DNA from: JBGPLJ01 sp035644395
GTDB taxonomy: Bacteria; Pseudomonadota; Gammaproteobacteria; Steroidobacterales; Steroidobacteraceae
Assembly: GCA_035644395.1 (NCBI GenBank)
Contig: DASQOR010000047.1
Span: 1-64,000 of the forward strand
DNA length: 64,000 nucleotides
Direction of reading: 5' to 3'
Part shown: piece by piece, positions 33,876-43,227 of the stretch
Numbering within the stretch: position 1 is the stretch's first letter
Layout: every line of letters starts with the position of its first letter
The notes under the pieces: generated by a model
Database searches by the model: none
What the model was told of the DNA's origin: nothing
Seen by the model: only the letters and a program-made list of their open reading frames with translations
Program-made: the position numbers and the translations under genes

Positions 33876-34645
33876 AATCCGAACGGCTGGCGGGAAAGGT
33901 GGCACTCGTCACGGGCGCGGGCAGCGGCATCGGCCGCGGCTGCGCCCTCATGTTCGCGCGTCACGCGGCGCGGGTGTTGGCCACCGACCTCAATGCCGTC
34001 AGTGCGCTCGAGACCGTCGAGCTGGCGAAGCGTGAGGGACTCGCCATTGCGAGTGAACAGCCGATCGACCTGACGCGTCCGGCCGAGGTGCAGCGACTGA
34101 TCGAACGCACGGTCGAGCGCTTCGGTCGGCTCGACGTGCTCGTGAACGCGGGCGCCTGGGGCGCTTTTCAGTGGATCGAACAGATGGATTACGAGGCGCA
34201 CTGGCGCCGCACGCTCGCGAGCGAGCTCGACTCGGTGTTTCTCGTCAGCCAGGCGGCGTGGCCGCACTTGAAGGCAAGCGGAGCGGCCTCGGTCATCAAT
34301 ATCGCCTCGGCGAACTCCTTCGTCGCGCTCGAAGGATCGCCGGCCCTGGCGCACTGTGCGGGCAAGGGCGGGGTGCTGGCGATGACCCGCCAGCTCGCGA
34401 TGGAGGGCGCGCCGCATCGCATCCGCGCCAACTGCATCTGTCCCGGCATGACAGTGACGGGCGCGACACAGCCCGTGCTCGACAACGTGCCGGCCGTCCG
34501 CGAATCCGCGCTGCGCAAGACCATGCTCGACCGTTTCGGCCAGCCCGAGGACATCGCCTGGGCCGCGGTCTATCTCGCCTCGGACGAAGCGAGCTGGGTC
34601 ACGGGCGCCGACTTCTCCATCGACGGCGGCGCCACCGCCTGGTGA
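33872..34645 (+). CDS. SDR family oxidoreductase with His in place of the catalytic Tyr
   Basis: This is a 257-residue classical SDR: TGAGSGIGRG for NAD(P) binding, DLN after βB, VNAGAWG as NNAG equivalent, NIASANSF with the catalytic Ser, and the C-terminal ICPGMTVTGA and SIDGGATAW. The YxxxK motif reads His161-Cys-Ala-Gly-Lys165 (AHCAGKGG), so the proton-donor Tyr is replaced by His (codon CAC, one base from TAC). Such substitution normally abolishes reductase activity, so it may have another role or be losing function. ATGA overlap couples it to the VOC protein. It is the last gene of the five-gene operon. Confidence 0.8.
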   Translation: MKSERLAGKVALVTGAGSGIGRGCALMFARHAARVLATDLNAVSALETVELAKREGLAIASEQPIDLTRPAEVQRLIERTVERFGRLDVLVNAGAWGAFQWIEQMDYEAHWRRTLASELDSVFLVSQAAWPHLKASGAASVINIASANSFVALEGSPALAHCAGKGGVLAMTRQLAMEGAPHRIRANCICPGMTVTGATQPVLDNVPAVRESALRKTMLDRFGQPEDIAWAAVYLASDEASWVTGADFSIDGGATAW

Positions 34646-34731
34646 CGCTCGCGCAGACCCGGGGAGTCATGGACCGGTGGTGTGTGGCAAGTCCGGTCTG
34701 GCGATGTTTGCGGGCAGGACGTTCAATGTTC

Positions 34732-34844
34732 GGGTTCTGGGTTTGGGAGGTCCTTTCGGGACCGCCGTAAATCCATCCCTGGAGGCTTCGGAAAAAACGT
34801 CCTGTTTTTTACGATCCCGAAAGGACCTCCCAAACCCAGAACCC
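34732..34844. repeat. Long palindromic repeat between convergent genes
   Basis: Perfect 30-base arms (34732-34761 and 34815-34844) flank a 53-base spacer that contains its own small hairpin (runs of A and T around 34791-34810). Weaker matching arms extend further out (about 34674-34690 with 34868-34885). It lies between the SDR stop (34645) and the TonB-receptor stop (34946). Its features are those of a non-autonomous palindromic element. The 300-base gap holds no gene. Confidence 0.8.
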
Positions 34845-34904
34845 TTCGCGTTGGCGCCGGACGCTGCCACGGCACCACCGGTCCGTGGCTCCCCAAAATA
34901 GACG

Positions 34905-34936
34905 CGGCGACCACGGCTTGAGTGCCGTGGCCGCCG
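34905..34936 (-). terminator. Hairpin downstream of the TonB receptor gene
   Basis: A 13-bp stem with one mismatch (34905-34917 with 34924-34936) lies ten bases after the minus-strand stop. Read on the minus strand it is followed by CGTCTATTTT, giving a modest T-run. A plausible intrinsic terminator. Confidence 0.45.
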
Positions 34937-34945
34937 TCGTCGGCT

Positions 34946-37303
34946 TTAGAAGTTGATCTGGAAGCGGGCGCCGTAGGTTCGCGGAGCGCGCAGGGCGTTC
35001 ATCGCGACGTTGGTCGCCGGGTACATGAAGGAGTTCGTGTAGACGTCCTCGTTGCCGAGGTTGCTGCCGTACGCCGTCACCGACCACTTACGGTCCGCGG
35101 CTTCGTACGAGATGTCCGCGCCGTACATCGTGTAGGAGTCCTGCTTCTGCAGCGGGTTGTAGTCGACCGCTGACCAGTAGTCCGAGCTGTACTGCACGCG
35201 TACGCCGGGCGTCAGCCGCGCGCCGCCGCCGAAGGTGAAGGCGTGCGAGTAGTCCGCCGTCACCGAAAAGTCCGGCGAACGCGGCATCTGCTGGCCGGTG
35301 CAATCGAGGGTATAGCGCGTCGGATTCACCGGATCCTGCGTCGAACTGCACACCGAGATCGGCGGAGCGGTGTTCGGGCGCGCAACGATGAAGGCCGCGT
35401 CCGTGTATTCGGCGTGCAAGTACTGCGCTTTCACGCCGATCCGGTCGGCGTCGGTGACGAGCGCGTCGAACTCGACGTCGAGTCCATAGATCTCGGCATC
35501 CGCTGGCTGCGTGACGAATCCGAAAACCGCGGAACCGGTCGAAGGATAGAGACCCGAGAGGTAGCTCTCCTGATGGTCTTTGTAGTCCCAATAGAACGCC
35601 TCGGCATTGAGGCGCATGCGGTTGCCGAGGAACTGGTTCTTGGAACCGATGGCATACGCCGTAAGCTTCTCGGGTTCGAACGTATTGCCGATTTCCGCGT
35701 GATCGCCGGCCGCGAAGAAGCCGCCCGCCTTGAAGCCGCGGCTGATCGTCACGTAGGCCATCGAGCTGTCGGATACATCGAAATCGGCGCCGACTTTCCA
35801 GCTCAGGTCATTCCACGTCAGCGAGCCGGACTGCACGTCACGACAGAAGGGGAACGGGTAGGCGACGCCGTTGCCATTCACGGCCGCCTGCGGAATGGCG
35901 GCTGAAATCGTATCGATGAACACCGGCGGCGCGCCCGTCAAGAGATTGCAGGCGCTGCTCGGCGCGGCGCCCTGGCGGTTGAAGATCTGTCCGTCCTGCG
36001 TCTTCTGCTCATTGGTCAGGCGCACGCCGGCTGTCAGGCGCGCGCGACTCGTGATGCTGAACGTCGTTTCGCCGAAGATCGCCATGGTCTTGTCATCGAG
36101 CGCGCTGAGATCGTCGCCCGTCTGATTGAAGAGGAACCCCTGGTCGACCCAGTACTTCGACGATTGCTGTTCCTTGTAATAGTAGAGGCCGGTCACCCAG
36201 CGCAGCGCCTCGCTTTCGCCGCCGAGCCGCAGCTCCATCGAATCCTGCCGGGCGTCGTCGTCCTGCCAGAAGAGAAAGCCGGGCCCATAGGACTTCGACT
36301 TGTTGCGCGTCTCCATGTGATTGCCGATGAACGTGAGTCTCGCTGCCGCTCCGACTTTGCCGTCGATCTGTGCCGTGAACGATTTCACGCTGATGTCGAG
36401 AAAGCCGTCATCGCGGGTCACGCCGTTGATGACGAGGTCGGGCGGCGCAAAGGGGCTCACGGCGCCAAGCAATGCGACAGGGGCGGTGGTGCTCAGGCTT
36501 TCCCAGGGATCGTCAGGATTGACGTAGCCGGTGCTCGTGACGGGAATCTGCGCCGGCCCGTTGCCGTCGAGGTGCAGGTAGCCCGCCGTGAGCAGCAAGG
36601 AGATGTCGTCGCTCGGGTCGTAGAGGAAGTGCAGACGCCCCGCGTAGGACTGGTCGTCGTCGTACGCTGTGCCTTCGGTCTGATAGCCGTCCCGACTCGT
36701 GTACTGGCCGGCGAAACGCAATGCCATCGTTTCGCCCAGCGGCACGTTGACGAAGCCCGAGCTCCTCGCGAGGCTGTAGTTGCCGCCCTCGATGCCGACG
36801 CCCGCCGCAAAGTCATGCACGGGCTTGTTGGTGACGATGTTCACGGCGCCGCCCGTGGCGTTCCGGCCGTAGAGCGTGCCCTGCGGGCCTTTCAGCACCT
36901 CGACGCGCGACACGTCGAAGAAATTGCCGGTGATGCCGCTGAAGCGACCGATGTAGACGTTGTCCATGTTGAAGGTCACGGCCGGGTCGGCGAGGGCATT
37001 GGTGCCGTAGTTGCCGACGCCGCGGACGTAGACCTGGGTGGAGGATCCGCCCTGCGCAATGCCAAGACCGGGAACGATGCGGTTCAGGTCTTCCGCCTGT
37101 GAGACTCCAGACCGGGCCAACGCCTCGGCATCGATGGCCGTAATGGCGATGGCAGTCTTTTGCAGGCTCTCCTCGCGGCGTTCGGCCGTGACGATGACCT
37201 CTTCGAGCGTGCCTTCCGAGGTCGCCGTTTCCTGTGCGAAAACCGGCGTACCGGTGATCACAAGCAGGACCGCGGCGCCATGAACCCATCTGCTTCGAGC
37301 CAT
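34946..37303 (-). CDS. TonB-dependent outer-membrane receptor
   Basis: This 785-residue protein has a signal peptide (VHGAAVLLVITGTPVFA-QETA) and a probable TonB box near EEVIVTAERREES. The plug domain (about 45-160) has DLNRIVPGLGIAQGG, VYVRGVGNYG and VEVLKGPQGTLYGRNATGG. A 22-stranded barrel ends in the typical YGARFQINF. The LEEVIVTAERR/QKTAIAITAID plug belongs to the large group that imports diverse catabolic substrates in proteobacteria with big receptor sets, not a siderophore-specific type. It probably imports the compound degraded by the surrounding operons. The start at 37303 was chosen for the signal peptide. A longer in-frame reading lacks one. Confidence 0.9.
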   Translation of the reverse strand: MARSRWVHGAAVLLVITGTPVFAQETATSEGTLEEVIVTAERREESLQKTAIAITAIDAEALARSGVSQAEDLNRIVPGLGIAQGGSSTQVYVRGVGNYGTNALADPAVTFNMDNVYIGRFSGITGNFFDVSRVEVLKGPQGTLYGRNATGGAVNIVTNKPVHDFAAGVGIEGGNYSLARSSGFVNVPLGETMALRFAGQYTSRDGYQTEGTAYDDDQSYAGRLHFLYDPSDDISLLLTAGYLHLDGNGPAQIPVTSTGYVNPDDPWESLSTTAPVALLGAVSPFAPPDLVINGVTRDDGFLDISVKSFTAQIDGKVGAAARLTFIGNHMETRNKSKSYGPGFLFWQDDDARQDSMELRLGGESEALRWVTGLYYYKEQQSSKYWVDQGFLFNQTGDDLSALDDKTMAIFGETTFSITSRARLTAGVRLTNEQKTQDGQIFNRQGAAPSSACNLLTGAPPVFIDTISAAIPQAAVNGNGVAYPFPFCRDVQSGSLTWNDLSWKVGADFDVSDSSMAYVTISRGFKAGGFFAAGDHAEIGNTFEPEKLTAYAIGSKNQFLGNRMRLNAEAFYWDYKDHQESYLSGLYPSTGSAVFGFVTQPADAEIYGLDVEFDALVTDADRIGVKAQYLHAEYTDAAFIVARPNTAPPISVCSSTQDPVNPTRYTLDCTGQQMPRSPDFSVTADYSHAFTFGGGARLTPGVRVQYSSDYWSAVDYNPLQKQDSYTMYGADISYEAADRKWSVTAYGSNLGNEDVYTNSFMYPATNVAMNALRAPRTYGARFQINF

Positions 37304-37449
37304 GAAAGAGCCCCCCCTCATTTGCGCTGTGTCGCGTTTGCCCCAAAACGGGCGTGCCTCGAGGCCGAGGACGCCCTCATCGGGACAGGCTAGAGCAGTA
37401 GGAATCAGGGCCACAAATCGATACGGGACATGCGGCGCATAAAGCGCCG

Positions 37450-38670
37450 TTATGCGGTTGTGAATTCGCAACGCGCGCGATAGCGCAGATGGGCGCCAAA
37501 GGCGAGCACCGCCGCGGCGACATTCGAGATGCCGAGCGCAACGAACGCCGCGAGGAGGCCGCCGGCACGCGCTGCGAGGAAGGTCACGACGATGCCGCTC
37601 AGGAACTGGCCCACGGCGAATGTGCCCTGCCAGAGTCCATTGCCCCGCCCGCGCACCTCGAAGGCGAGCCCGCGGACGGCCCAGGTGAGAAGGGTCGGCA
37701 GGATCATGCCGCAGCCGATCTGATTGCAGGCCGTCGCGATCAGGAAGGTCCGAAAGTCGCCCGCGTGCCCCATCCAGATGAAACTGCCACCGATGATCCC
37801 GAACTCGACGAAGAACAGCACGCCGACCGGGATGCGCACGAGTCCCCGGAAGCCGATGGTGCCGATCGGCACGCCGAGGCTGGCGAGTGCCGCGAGGTTG
37901 CCGACGCGGTCCGCGTCGACGATGCCGAACTCCTTGAGTGCAAGGCTCACCTGCGTCTGCACGGTGTAGAACATGACGGAGGCAAAGAGCGTGATCGCGC
38001 AGATGCCGAGCATGCGGGCCCAGGGAAACTCCGCCATCGGGCCAGTGGCGGGATTCGCCGTCTCGGCGGATACGTGTGCGGGCTCCCAGGTGAAGAGGAT
38101 GACCCCCGCCACGAGGACGAGACTGAAGAGATAGACGCCGAAGGGCCCGCGCCAGCCGAAAGCGTGACCGAGCTGGCCGCCGATGACCATCAAGGCGATG
38201 GCGGAGAGCGACGCCGTGGCGGTCTGGCTCGCGAGCCAGCGTTCGCGGGCCGGGCTCTCAAAGTAATCGGCGATGAGCGTCGTCGTGACCGTCATGATCA
38301 CGGCTTCGCAGAGGCCCACGCCGACGCGGGTCGCGATGATGGCGAAGAGGCTGTCGAGGAAGATCGGCGCAATGCCAATGACGGCATAAGCGATCATCGA
38401 GACGATCAGGATCGGGCGGCGGCCGAAGCGGTCCGCAAGCCAGCCCGCGAGCGGCGAGAAGAGCGTCACGCAGAGGGCAGGCATCGTGAGGATGCCGCCC
38501 AGAACGAGGTACGGATAGCCGGGCACCGAGGAAAACTGCGTCATGAGCTGGGGCACGATCGGCACCAGCACGACGATTCCCATGACGGAGAGCGTGATCG
38601 GCAGCAGCAGCATCATGCCCTGCAGAAAGCCAGGCGCGCGCGCGCTTGTTGCCTCCCGTGCTCGAGTCAT
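37450..38670 (-). CDS. MFS transporter
   Basis: This is a 406-residue inner-membrane transporter with about 12 TM helices and the MFS loop 2-3 motif GWLADRFGRRPI. TM1 (LLLPITLSVMGIVVLVPIVPQLM) begins shortly after a short cytoplasmic N-terminus. It is in the same direction as the TonB receptor, 146 bases upstream of it, and divergent from the second MFS gene. It probably moves the pathway substrate or product across the inner membrane. The start at 38670 was chosen because upstream residues are poorly coding. Confidence 0.85.
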   Translation of the reverse strand: MTRAREATSARAPGFLQGMMLLLPITLSVMGIVVLVPIVPQLMTQFSSVPGYPYLVLGGILTMPALCVTLFSPLAGWLADRFGRRPILIVSMIAYAVIGIAPIFLDSLFAIIATRVGVGLCEAVIMTVTTTLIADYFESPARERWLASQTATASLSAIALMVIGGQLGHAFGWRGPFGVYLFSLVLVAGVILFTWEPAHVSAETANPATGPMAEFPWARMLGICAITLFASVMFYTVQTQVSLALKEFGIVDADRVGNLAALASLGVPIGTIGFRGLVRIPVGVLFFVEFGIIGGSFIWMGHAGDFRTFLIATACNQIGCGMILPTLLTWAVRGLAFEVRGRGNGLWQGTFAVGQFLSGIVVTFLAARAGGLLAAFVALGISNVAAAVLAFGAHLRYRARCEFTTA

Positions 38671-38798
38671 CGATTGCCCCCGATCCGCGACGCGCGGCAC
38701 TGTACTATGCGCCGTCCACCCGATGCATCGGTCTCGCGCATGGGCCCGATCAGGGCAATCGATTGTCGGGCCCGAGCCTCGAAAGCTATCGTGAGCCG

Positions 38799-40061
38799 AT
38801 GACCGTCAAATCCTTCTACGGTTGGAAACTGCTCGCCGTTTTCTGGCTCGTTCTCCTCATGACATCGTCGTTCACGCTCTACGGCGGCAGCGTCATCAAT
38901 CCGAAGATGGCGGCCGAGTTCGGCACCGACCCGGCCTACCGCGGGCTCCCCACGTCGATCTATCAGTTCGTCTTCGGGCTTGGCGCGCTCGTGGTCGCGG
39001 TGTGCGTGAATCGCTGGGGTGTGCGTTCGACGCTCGTGACCGGTGCCGTGCTCATGGCCGTCGGCGCCGCCGCGATGGCCTCGCTGATCGCCGCACAGAT
39101 GCCGGGTGCACTCGTCTACGGCCTCGTGCTCGGCGCGAGCGCGGCCGCGGGCGGCGGCATCGCGACGCAAGCCGGCGTCGCCCGCTGGTTCCTGCGGCGT
39201 CGTGCGCTCGCGATGGCCATCCTGTTCTCGGCGCCGGGCATCGGCGGCTTCTTCGTCGCACCCTTCCTGAAGCGCGTCATCGACGCCTCGAACGGGCAAT
39301 GGCGAATGGCGTGGTGGGTCGTCGCCGCAGCGGGTGCGCTCGCCGTCGTCATCGCGAGGACATTCGTGCGCGAGCAGCCGTCGGACCTCGGACAGCTTGC
39401 CGACGGCGCACCGGCTGCCGCCGGCGCCGCGGGTAGCCAGCGTCGTCACTGCGTTTTCATCACGGAGCAGGAATGGACGTTGGCCGCGGTGCTTCGATCG
39501 ACGACGCTCTGGGTCATGCTGCTCGCCATGCTCGGCATGAACATGGGATTCACGCTCTTCTTCGCCGTCGTCTTCGATCACGTCAGGGAGCTCGGCCATA
39601 CGCCGACGGACGCCACCTGGTCGCTCGCGTTCTTCGGCATATCCGCTCTGCTCGGCAAGGTCGCACTCGGCACCTTCGGCGACCGCTTCGATCCCCGGTA
39701 CGTCTGGGCGGCGACCCTCGGCGGGTTTGCTGTCGGGCTGCACTTCATTGCGGCCGCGCATGCGACCGGGGAGCTCGTGGCGGCCGCGATCTTCCTCGGA
39801 TTCGGCTGGGGCGGCGGCATTGCCTGCATGATGGCGGTGCTCAGCAATTACTATGGCGTGCGGGTTTTCCCGTCGATCGCGGGACTCGCAGTCGCGATCA
39901 CGACCTGTGGGGGCTCGCTCATCGCCATGCCCTTCGTCGCCGGGCGCCTGCATGCGGCATTCACGAGCTACACGCCGATCTTTCGCGGGCTCGCGCTTTG
40001 GTGCCTTGTCGGCATGATCGCGATGCTCCTCGTTCGCCGTCCCCAACGGAGGTCGCCATGA
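38799..40061 (+). CDS. MFS transporter (oxalate/formate or monocarboxylate-like)
   Basis: This 420-residue membrane protein has 12 predicted TM helices. FYGWKLLAVFWLVLLMTSSFTLYGG and INPKMAAEFGTD at the start, and GxxGxxxR-like segments (RWFLRRRALAMAILFSAPGIGG), resemble the monocarboxylate/oxalate-formate exchanger subgroup of MFS. A charged loop of about 45 residues separates the halves (near residue 215). Its stop overlaps the next ATG by four bases. The start at 38799 was chosen because homologous helices begin there. Confidence 0.85.
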   Translation: MTVKSFYGWKLLAVFWLVLLMTSSFTLYGGSVINPKMAAEFGTDPAYRGLPTSIYQFVFGLGALVVAVCVNRWGVRSTLVTGAVLMAVGAAAMASLIAAQMPGALVYGLVLGASAAAGGGIATQAGVARWFLRRRALAMAILFSAPGIGGFFVAPFLKRVIDASNGQWRMAWWVVAAAGALAVVIARTFVREQPSDLGQLADGAPAAAGAAGSQRRHCVFITEQEWTLAAVLRSTTLWVMLLAMLGMNMGFTLFFAVVFDHVRELGHTPTDATWSLAFFGISALLGKVALGTFGDRFDPRYVWAATLGGFAVGLHFIAAAHATGELVAAAIFLGFGWGGGIACMMAVLSNYYGVRVFPSIAGLAVAITTCGGSLIAMPFVAGRLHAAFTSYTPIFRGLALWCLVGMIAMLLVRRPQRRSP

Positions 40062-41077
40062 CCCGGTTACTCGCCGCGCTGTTGAGTTTTCAGCTCGTGT
40101 CGCTCCTCTCGGCCGCTGAATCGGCGGCGCCCACGGACATGCGGGCCGTCGTGATGCATGGGTACGGCGGCGCTGAAGCGCTCACGCTCGATCGCGTACC
40201 CATTCCAGAACCCGCGGAAGGGCAGGTGCGGATCCGTGTATACGCCGCAGGCGTCAATCCCATCGACTGGAAACTGCGCAGCAGCCTCGGCCAGCACTTC
40301 AACTCGCGGGGGCTGCCGCGCATCCTCGGATTCGACGTCGCGGGCACGGTCGATGGGGTGGGTGCGGGTGTTACGCGCTGGAAAGTGGGCGACGCCGTGA
40401 TCGCCGCCTTGCAACGGGCGCCGCAGGGCGGTTATGCGGAATACACCGTCGTCTCTGCCGACGACGTTGCATCGAAGCCGAAGTCCATGTCGTTCGAGGA
40501 AGCGGCGGGACTCCCAACGGCGGTGACGACCGTGTGGCCGTTCCTGCTCGGGGCCGGCGACCTCAAGCCGGGACAGCGGCTTCTCATTCAGGGCGCGGCA
40601 GGCGGGGTCGGAAGCGTCGCCGTGCAGGTGGCGAAGTCGCGGGGCGTGCATGTCATCGGCACCGCTTCGGCCAACAATGCCGACTACCTGCGTTCGATCG
40701 GCGCCGACGAAGTCATCGACTACCGCTCGGAGCGCTTCGAGGATCGGGTGAAGGGCGCCGATATCGTCTTCGACACCGTCGGCGGCGAGACGCTCGACCG
40801 CTCCTACGCCGTGCTGCGGGCGGGCGGCACGCTGATCACGATCGTCGGTCGGCCGTCAGAGGAAAAGTGCCGCGCCGCCGCGATTCGCTGCCCGGCACTC
40901 AGCCGGGATGGGATGACATTCGGCGAGATGCTGGCGCAGGCGGTCGCGCTGGTCGATCAGGGCAGGCTCAAGGTCAACGTCGAACGGGTGTTTCCGCTCG
41001 AAGAGGCCTTCGCCGCGCAGGAGCTCAATCGCGCGGGCCACACCCGCGGCAAGATCATCCTGCGCGTCAGATCTTGA
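40058..41077 (+). CDS. MDR-family NADP-dependent oxidoreductase with a signal peptide
   Basis: This 339-residue protein has an apparent signal sequence (RLLAALLSFQLVSLLSAAESAA) followed by a complete zinc-independent MDR enzyme: MRAVVMHGYGGAEALTL, AGVNPIDWKLR, LGFDVAGTVDGVG, IQGAAGGVGSVAVQVAKSRGV and the C-terminal AGHTRGKIIL. The family is normally cytosolic. The ATG at 40058 has GGAGG nearby and a 4-base overlap with the MFS stop, so the signal-bearing form is probably the translated one. An internal ATG at 40139 would give a cytosolic form. It converges on, and overlaps by 11 bases, the amidohydrolase. Confidence 0.8.
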   Translation: MTRLLAALLSFQLVSLLSAAESAAPTDMRAVVMHGYGGAEALTLDRVPIPEPAEGQVRIRVYAAGVNPIDWKLRSSLGQHFNSRGLPRILGFDVAGTVDGVGAGVTRWKVGDAVIAALQRAPQGGYAEYTVVSADDVASKPKSMSFEEAAGLPTAVTTVWPFLLGAGDLKPGQRLLIQGAAGGVGSVAVQVAKSRGVHVIGTASANNADYLRSIGADEVIDYRSERFEDRVKGADIVFDTVGGETLDRSYAVLRAGGTLITIVGRPSEEKCRAAAIRCPALSRDGMTFGEMLAQAVALVDQGRLKVNVERVFPLEEAFAAQELNRAGHTRGKIILRVRS

Positions 41078-42134
41078 AGACCCGGCGCACGTTCGTGTCG
41101 CAGATCTTGCGCAGGTCGTCCCGGGAAAGCGGCATCGCTTCGATCGCCGCCACTTCTTTCTTCTGGTCTTCGTACGGGTGGTCGATCGCGTACAGCACGC
41201 GGTCGACGCCGATCGTCCTGATCGTCGCCAGCAGGGGCGCCTCGAAATTCATGCCGCTCGTCGTGACGTAGAAGTTCTCGCGGAAATATTCGCCGGGGAG
41301 CTTCTTGAGCTTGCCGCTGTTGAAGAGCCCCGTCTCGAAGCGGAAGCGGTTGTCGATGCGGTCGATCTCGAACGGGATCATCTCGCCCATGTGGCCGATG
41401 ACGATGGTGAGCTTCGGAAAGCGGTCGAAGACGCCGGCGCCGATGAGGCGCAGCGAATGCGTCCCGGTCTCGACCGCAAAGCCCCAGCCGACCGTGAATC
41501 CCGGGATCGCGAGCGGCACCGCCATGCCGGGCGAGGGCTCGCGCGGATGAATGTAGATCGGCACGTCGAGGGCTTCGGCGGCTTCGAGGATCGGCCAGAA
41601 TTTCTTGTCGTCGAGATATTCGCCCCGCGTATGCGAATTGATGATCGCACCCTTGAGGCCGAGCTTTTTCACGCCACGCTCGAGTTCCTGCGCCGCGGAC
41701 GCCGGGTCCTGCGGCGCGACGGCGGCGAGCCCCGTGAAGCGCTTCGGATAGGCCTTGATCGCGTCGGCAAGCCGGTCGTTCGCGAGCGTTGCGAGCGAGC
41801 GGGCAGTGGCCGTGTCGAAATTCTGCACGCCGGGTGCGGACAGCGAAAGCACGTGCATGTCGACGCCGGCTGCGTCCATCGACGCGATGCGTCCCGCGCC
41901 GATATCGAGGAGGATCGGCAGCAGGGGTCCGCCGATGAGCCCGGTACTCATGCTCGGCACGCCGCCCGCGAGCTTGCTCGCGGCGTCGATGACCTCCGGA
42001 ATGGAAAAGGCTTCCTCGCAGGGCAGTTTCTCGACTCGGGTGCTCACAGGGTTCTCCTCGGCGGTCGCGGGAAGTCCGGCCGCAAGGGCTGCGCCCGCGG
42101 CGATCGATCTCCCGATGAACGTACGTCGTTTCAC
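41067..42134 (-). CDS. Tat-exported amidohydrolase (ACMSD/γ-resorcylate decarboxylase type)
   Basis: This 355-residue protein has a twin-arginine signal (KRRTFIGRSIAAGAALAAGLPA). The amidohydrolase-2 barrel has YIHPREPSPGM (His), VIGHMGEMIPFEIDR (His) and YAIDHPYEDQ (Asp), a metal-binding order typical of ACMSD and related non-oxidative decarboxylases. The usual N-terminal HxH is not obvious, perhaps lost or replaced by MSTG/VDMHVLSLS. The start codon is GTG at 42134. It probably decarboxylates or hydrolyses a cyclic acid in the periplasm. Confidence 0.8.
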   Translation of the reverse strand: MKRRTFIGRSIAAGAALAAGLPATAEENPVSTRVEKLPCEEAFSIPEVIDAASKLAGGVPSMSTGLIGGPLLPILLDIGAGRIASMDAAGVDMHVLSLSAPGVQNFDTATARSLATLANDRLADAIKAYPKRFTGLAAVAPQDPASAAQELERGVKKLGLKGAIINSHTRGEYLDDKKFWPILEAAEALDVPIYIHPREPSPGMAVPLAIPGFTVGWGFAVETGTHSLRLIGAGVFDRFPKLTIVIGHMGEMIPFEIDRIDNRFRFETGLFNSGKLKKLPGEYFRENFYVTTSGMNFEAPLLATIRTIGVDRVLYAIDHPYEDQKKEVAAIEAMPLSRDDLRKICDTNVRRVFKI

Positions 42135-42237
42135 GCGCTATTGTTCCGCATCGGTGGCGGTGATGTCATTGATCGTGCGAATCGATTGTACAGGCACGCA
42201 ACGCGCCGATTAGTGTGAGCATCGGGTTGGTACAGCC

Positions 42238-43227
42238 ATGAAACTCGCCACATTCAACGACGGCTCGCGCGACGGCAGGCTCCTCGTCGCGTCCCGGGAT
42301 CTCGCGCGCGCCGTCGAGGCAACGTCGATCGCGCCGAGTCTCATCGCGGCCGTCGAGCACTGGCCGCAGGTGTTTGCGAAGCTTGCGCAGTTGTACGACG
42401 AGTTGAATCGCGGCAGTGCGTCCGGGGCGTTCGCACTCGATCCCTCGAAACTGCTCGCGCCGCTGCCTCGTTCGCCGCAGTGGCTCGACGGTTCCGCGTT
42501 TCACAGCCATGGCGACCTGATGGAAAAGGTCTTCGGCCTTGCGCCCATCGAGGGCAAGCACGATGTCCCGCTCATGTACCAGGGCGCGTCCGATGATTTC
42601 CTCGGGCCCTCGGCCGACATGCCGTGTCCGTGCGAAGCCGACGGCATCGATTTCGAGGCCGAGATCGCCGTCGTCGTCGATGAAGTGCCGATCGCCCTGC
42701 CGGCCGCGAAGGCCCTCGAGCGGGTGCGGCTCCTCATGCTGGTGAACGATGCGAGCCTGCGTGCGCTCGCGGGACGCGAGATGAAGACCGGGTTCGGCTT
42801 CCTGCAATCGAAGCCCTCGACGAGCTTTGCGCCGGTCGCGGTAACGCCCGATGAACTCGGCTCCGCGTGGAAGAACGGGCGTGTCCACCTGAAAGTCGAG
42901 GTCCGCTGGAACGGCCAGCGCTTCGGCACGCCGGACGCGGGCCAGATGGGCTTCGGTTTTCATCAGCTCATCGCGCACGCCGCGCGTACGCGCAGGCTCC
43001 GCGCGGGCACCATCATCGGCTCGGGCACGATCTCGAATGCGGAATACCGCACTGTCGGTTCCGCCTGCATCGCGGAGCGTCGCGGCATCGAGACCGTCGA
43101 TCACGGCAAGCCGACGACGGGCTACCTGAAATTCGGCGACCGCGTGCGCATTGACATGCTGGGCACGGATGGCCGCAGCCTCTTCGGCGCGATCGAACAG
43201 CGCATGGTCCAGGCGCCGGCGGCTTGA
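42238..43227 (+). CDS. Fumarylacetoacetase-like hydrolase (FAH2)
   Basis: This 329-residue FAH-family protein of the larger type resembles FahA-like proteins: MKLATFNDGSRDGRLLVASRD, then FHSHGDLMEKVFG, GIDFEAEIAVVVDEVP, LLMLVNDASLRALAG, GFGFLQSKPSTSFAP and GSGTISNAEYR. Metal ligands Glu and Asp (FEAE, NDAS) are visible. Probably hydrolyses a C-C bond in a maleyl/fumaryl-pyruvate-like product. It is the first of eight tightly spaced genes, and its stop overlaps the next TTG start by four bases. Confidence 0.85.
   Translation: MKLATFNDGSRDGRLLVASRDLARAVEATSIAPSLIAAVEHWPQVFAKLAQLYDELNRGSASGAFALDPSKLLAPLPRSPQWLDGSAFHSHGDLMEKVFGLAPIEGKHDVPLMYQGASDDFLGPSADMPCPCEADGIDFEAEIAVVVDEVPIALPAAKALERVRLLMLVNDASLRALAGREMKTGFGFLQSKPSTSFAPVAVTPDELGSAWKNGRVHLKVEVRWNGQRFGTPDAGQMGFGFHQLIAHAARTRRLRAGTIIGSGTISNAEYRTVGSACIAERRGIETVDHGKPTTGYLKFGDRVRIDMLGTDGRSLFGAIEQRMVQAPAA

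Noticed and set aside
38646..38798. Upstream extension of the second MFS gene
   Set aside because: It crosses the divergent promoter region and overlaps the other MFS gene's start. Homologous helices begin after 38799.
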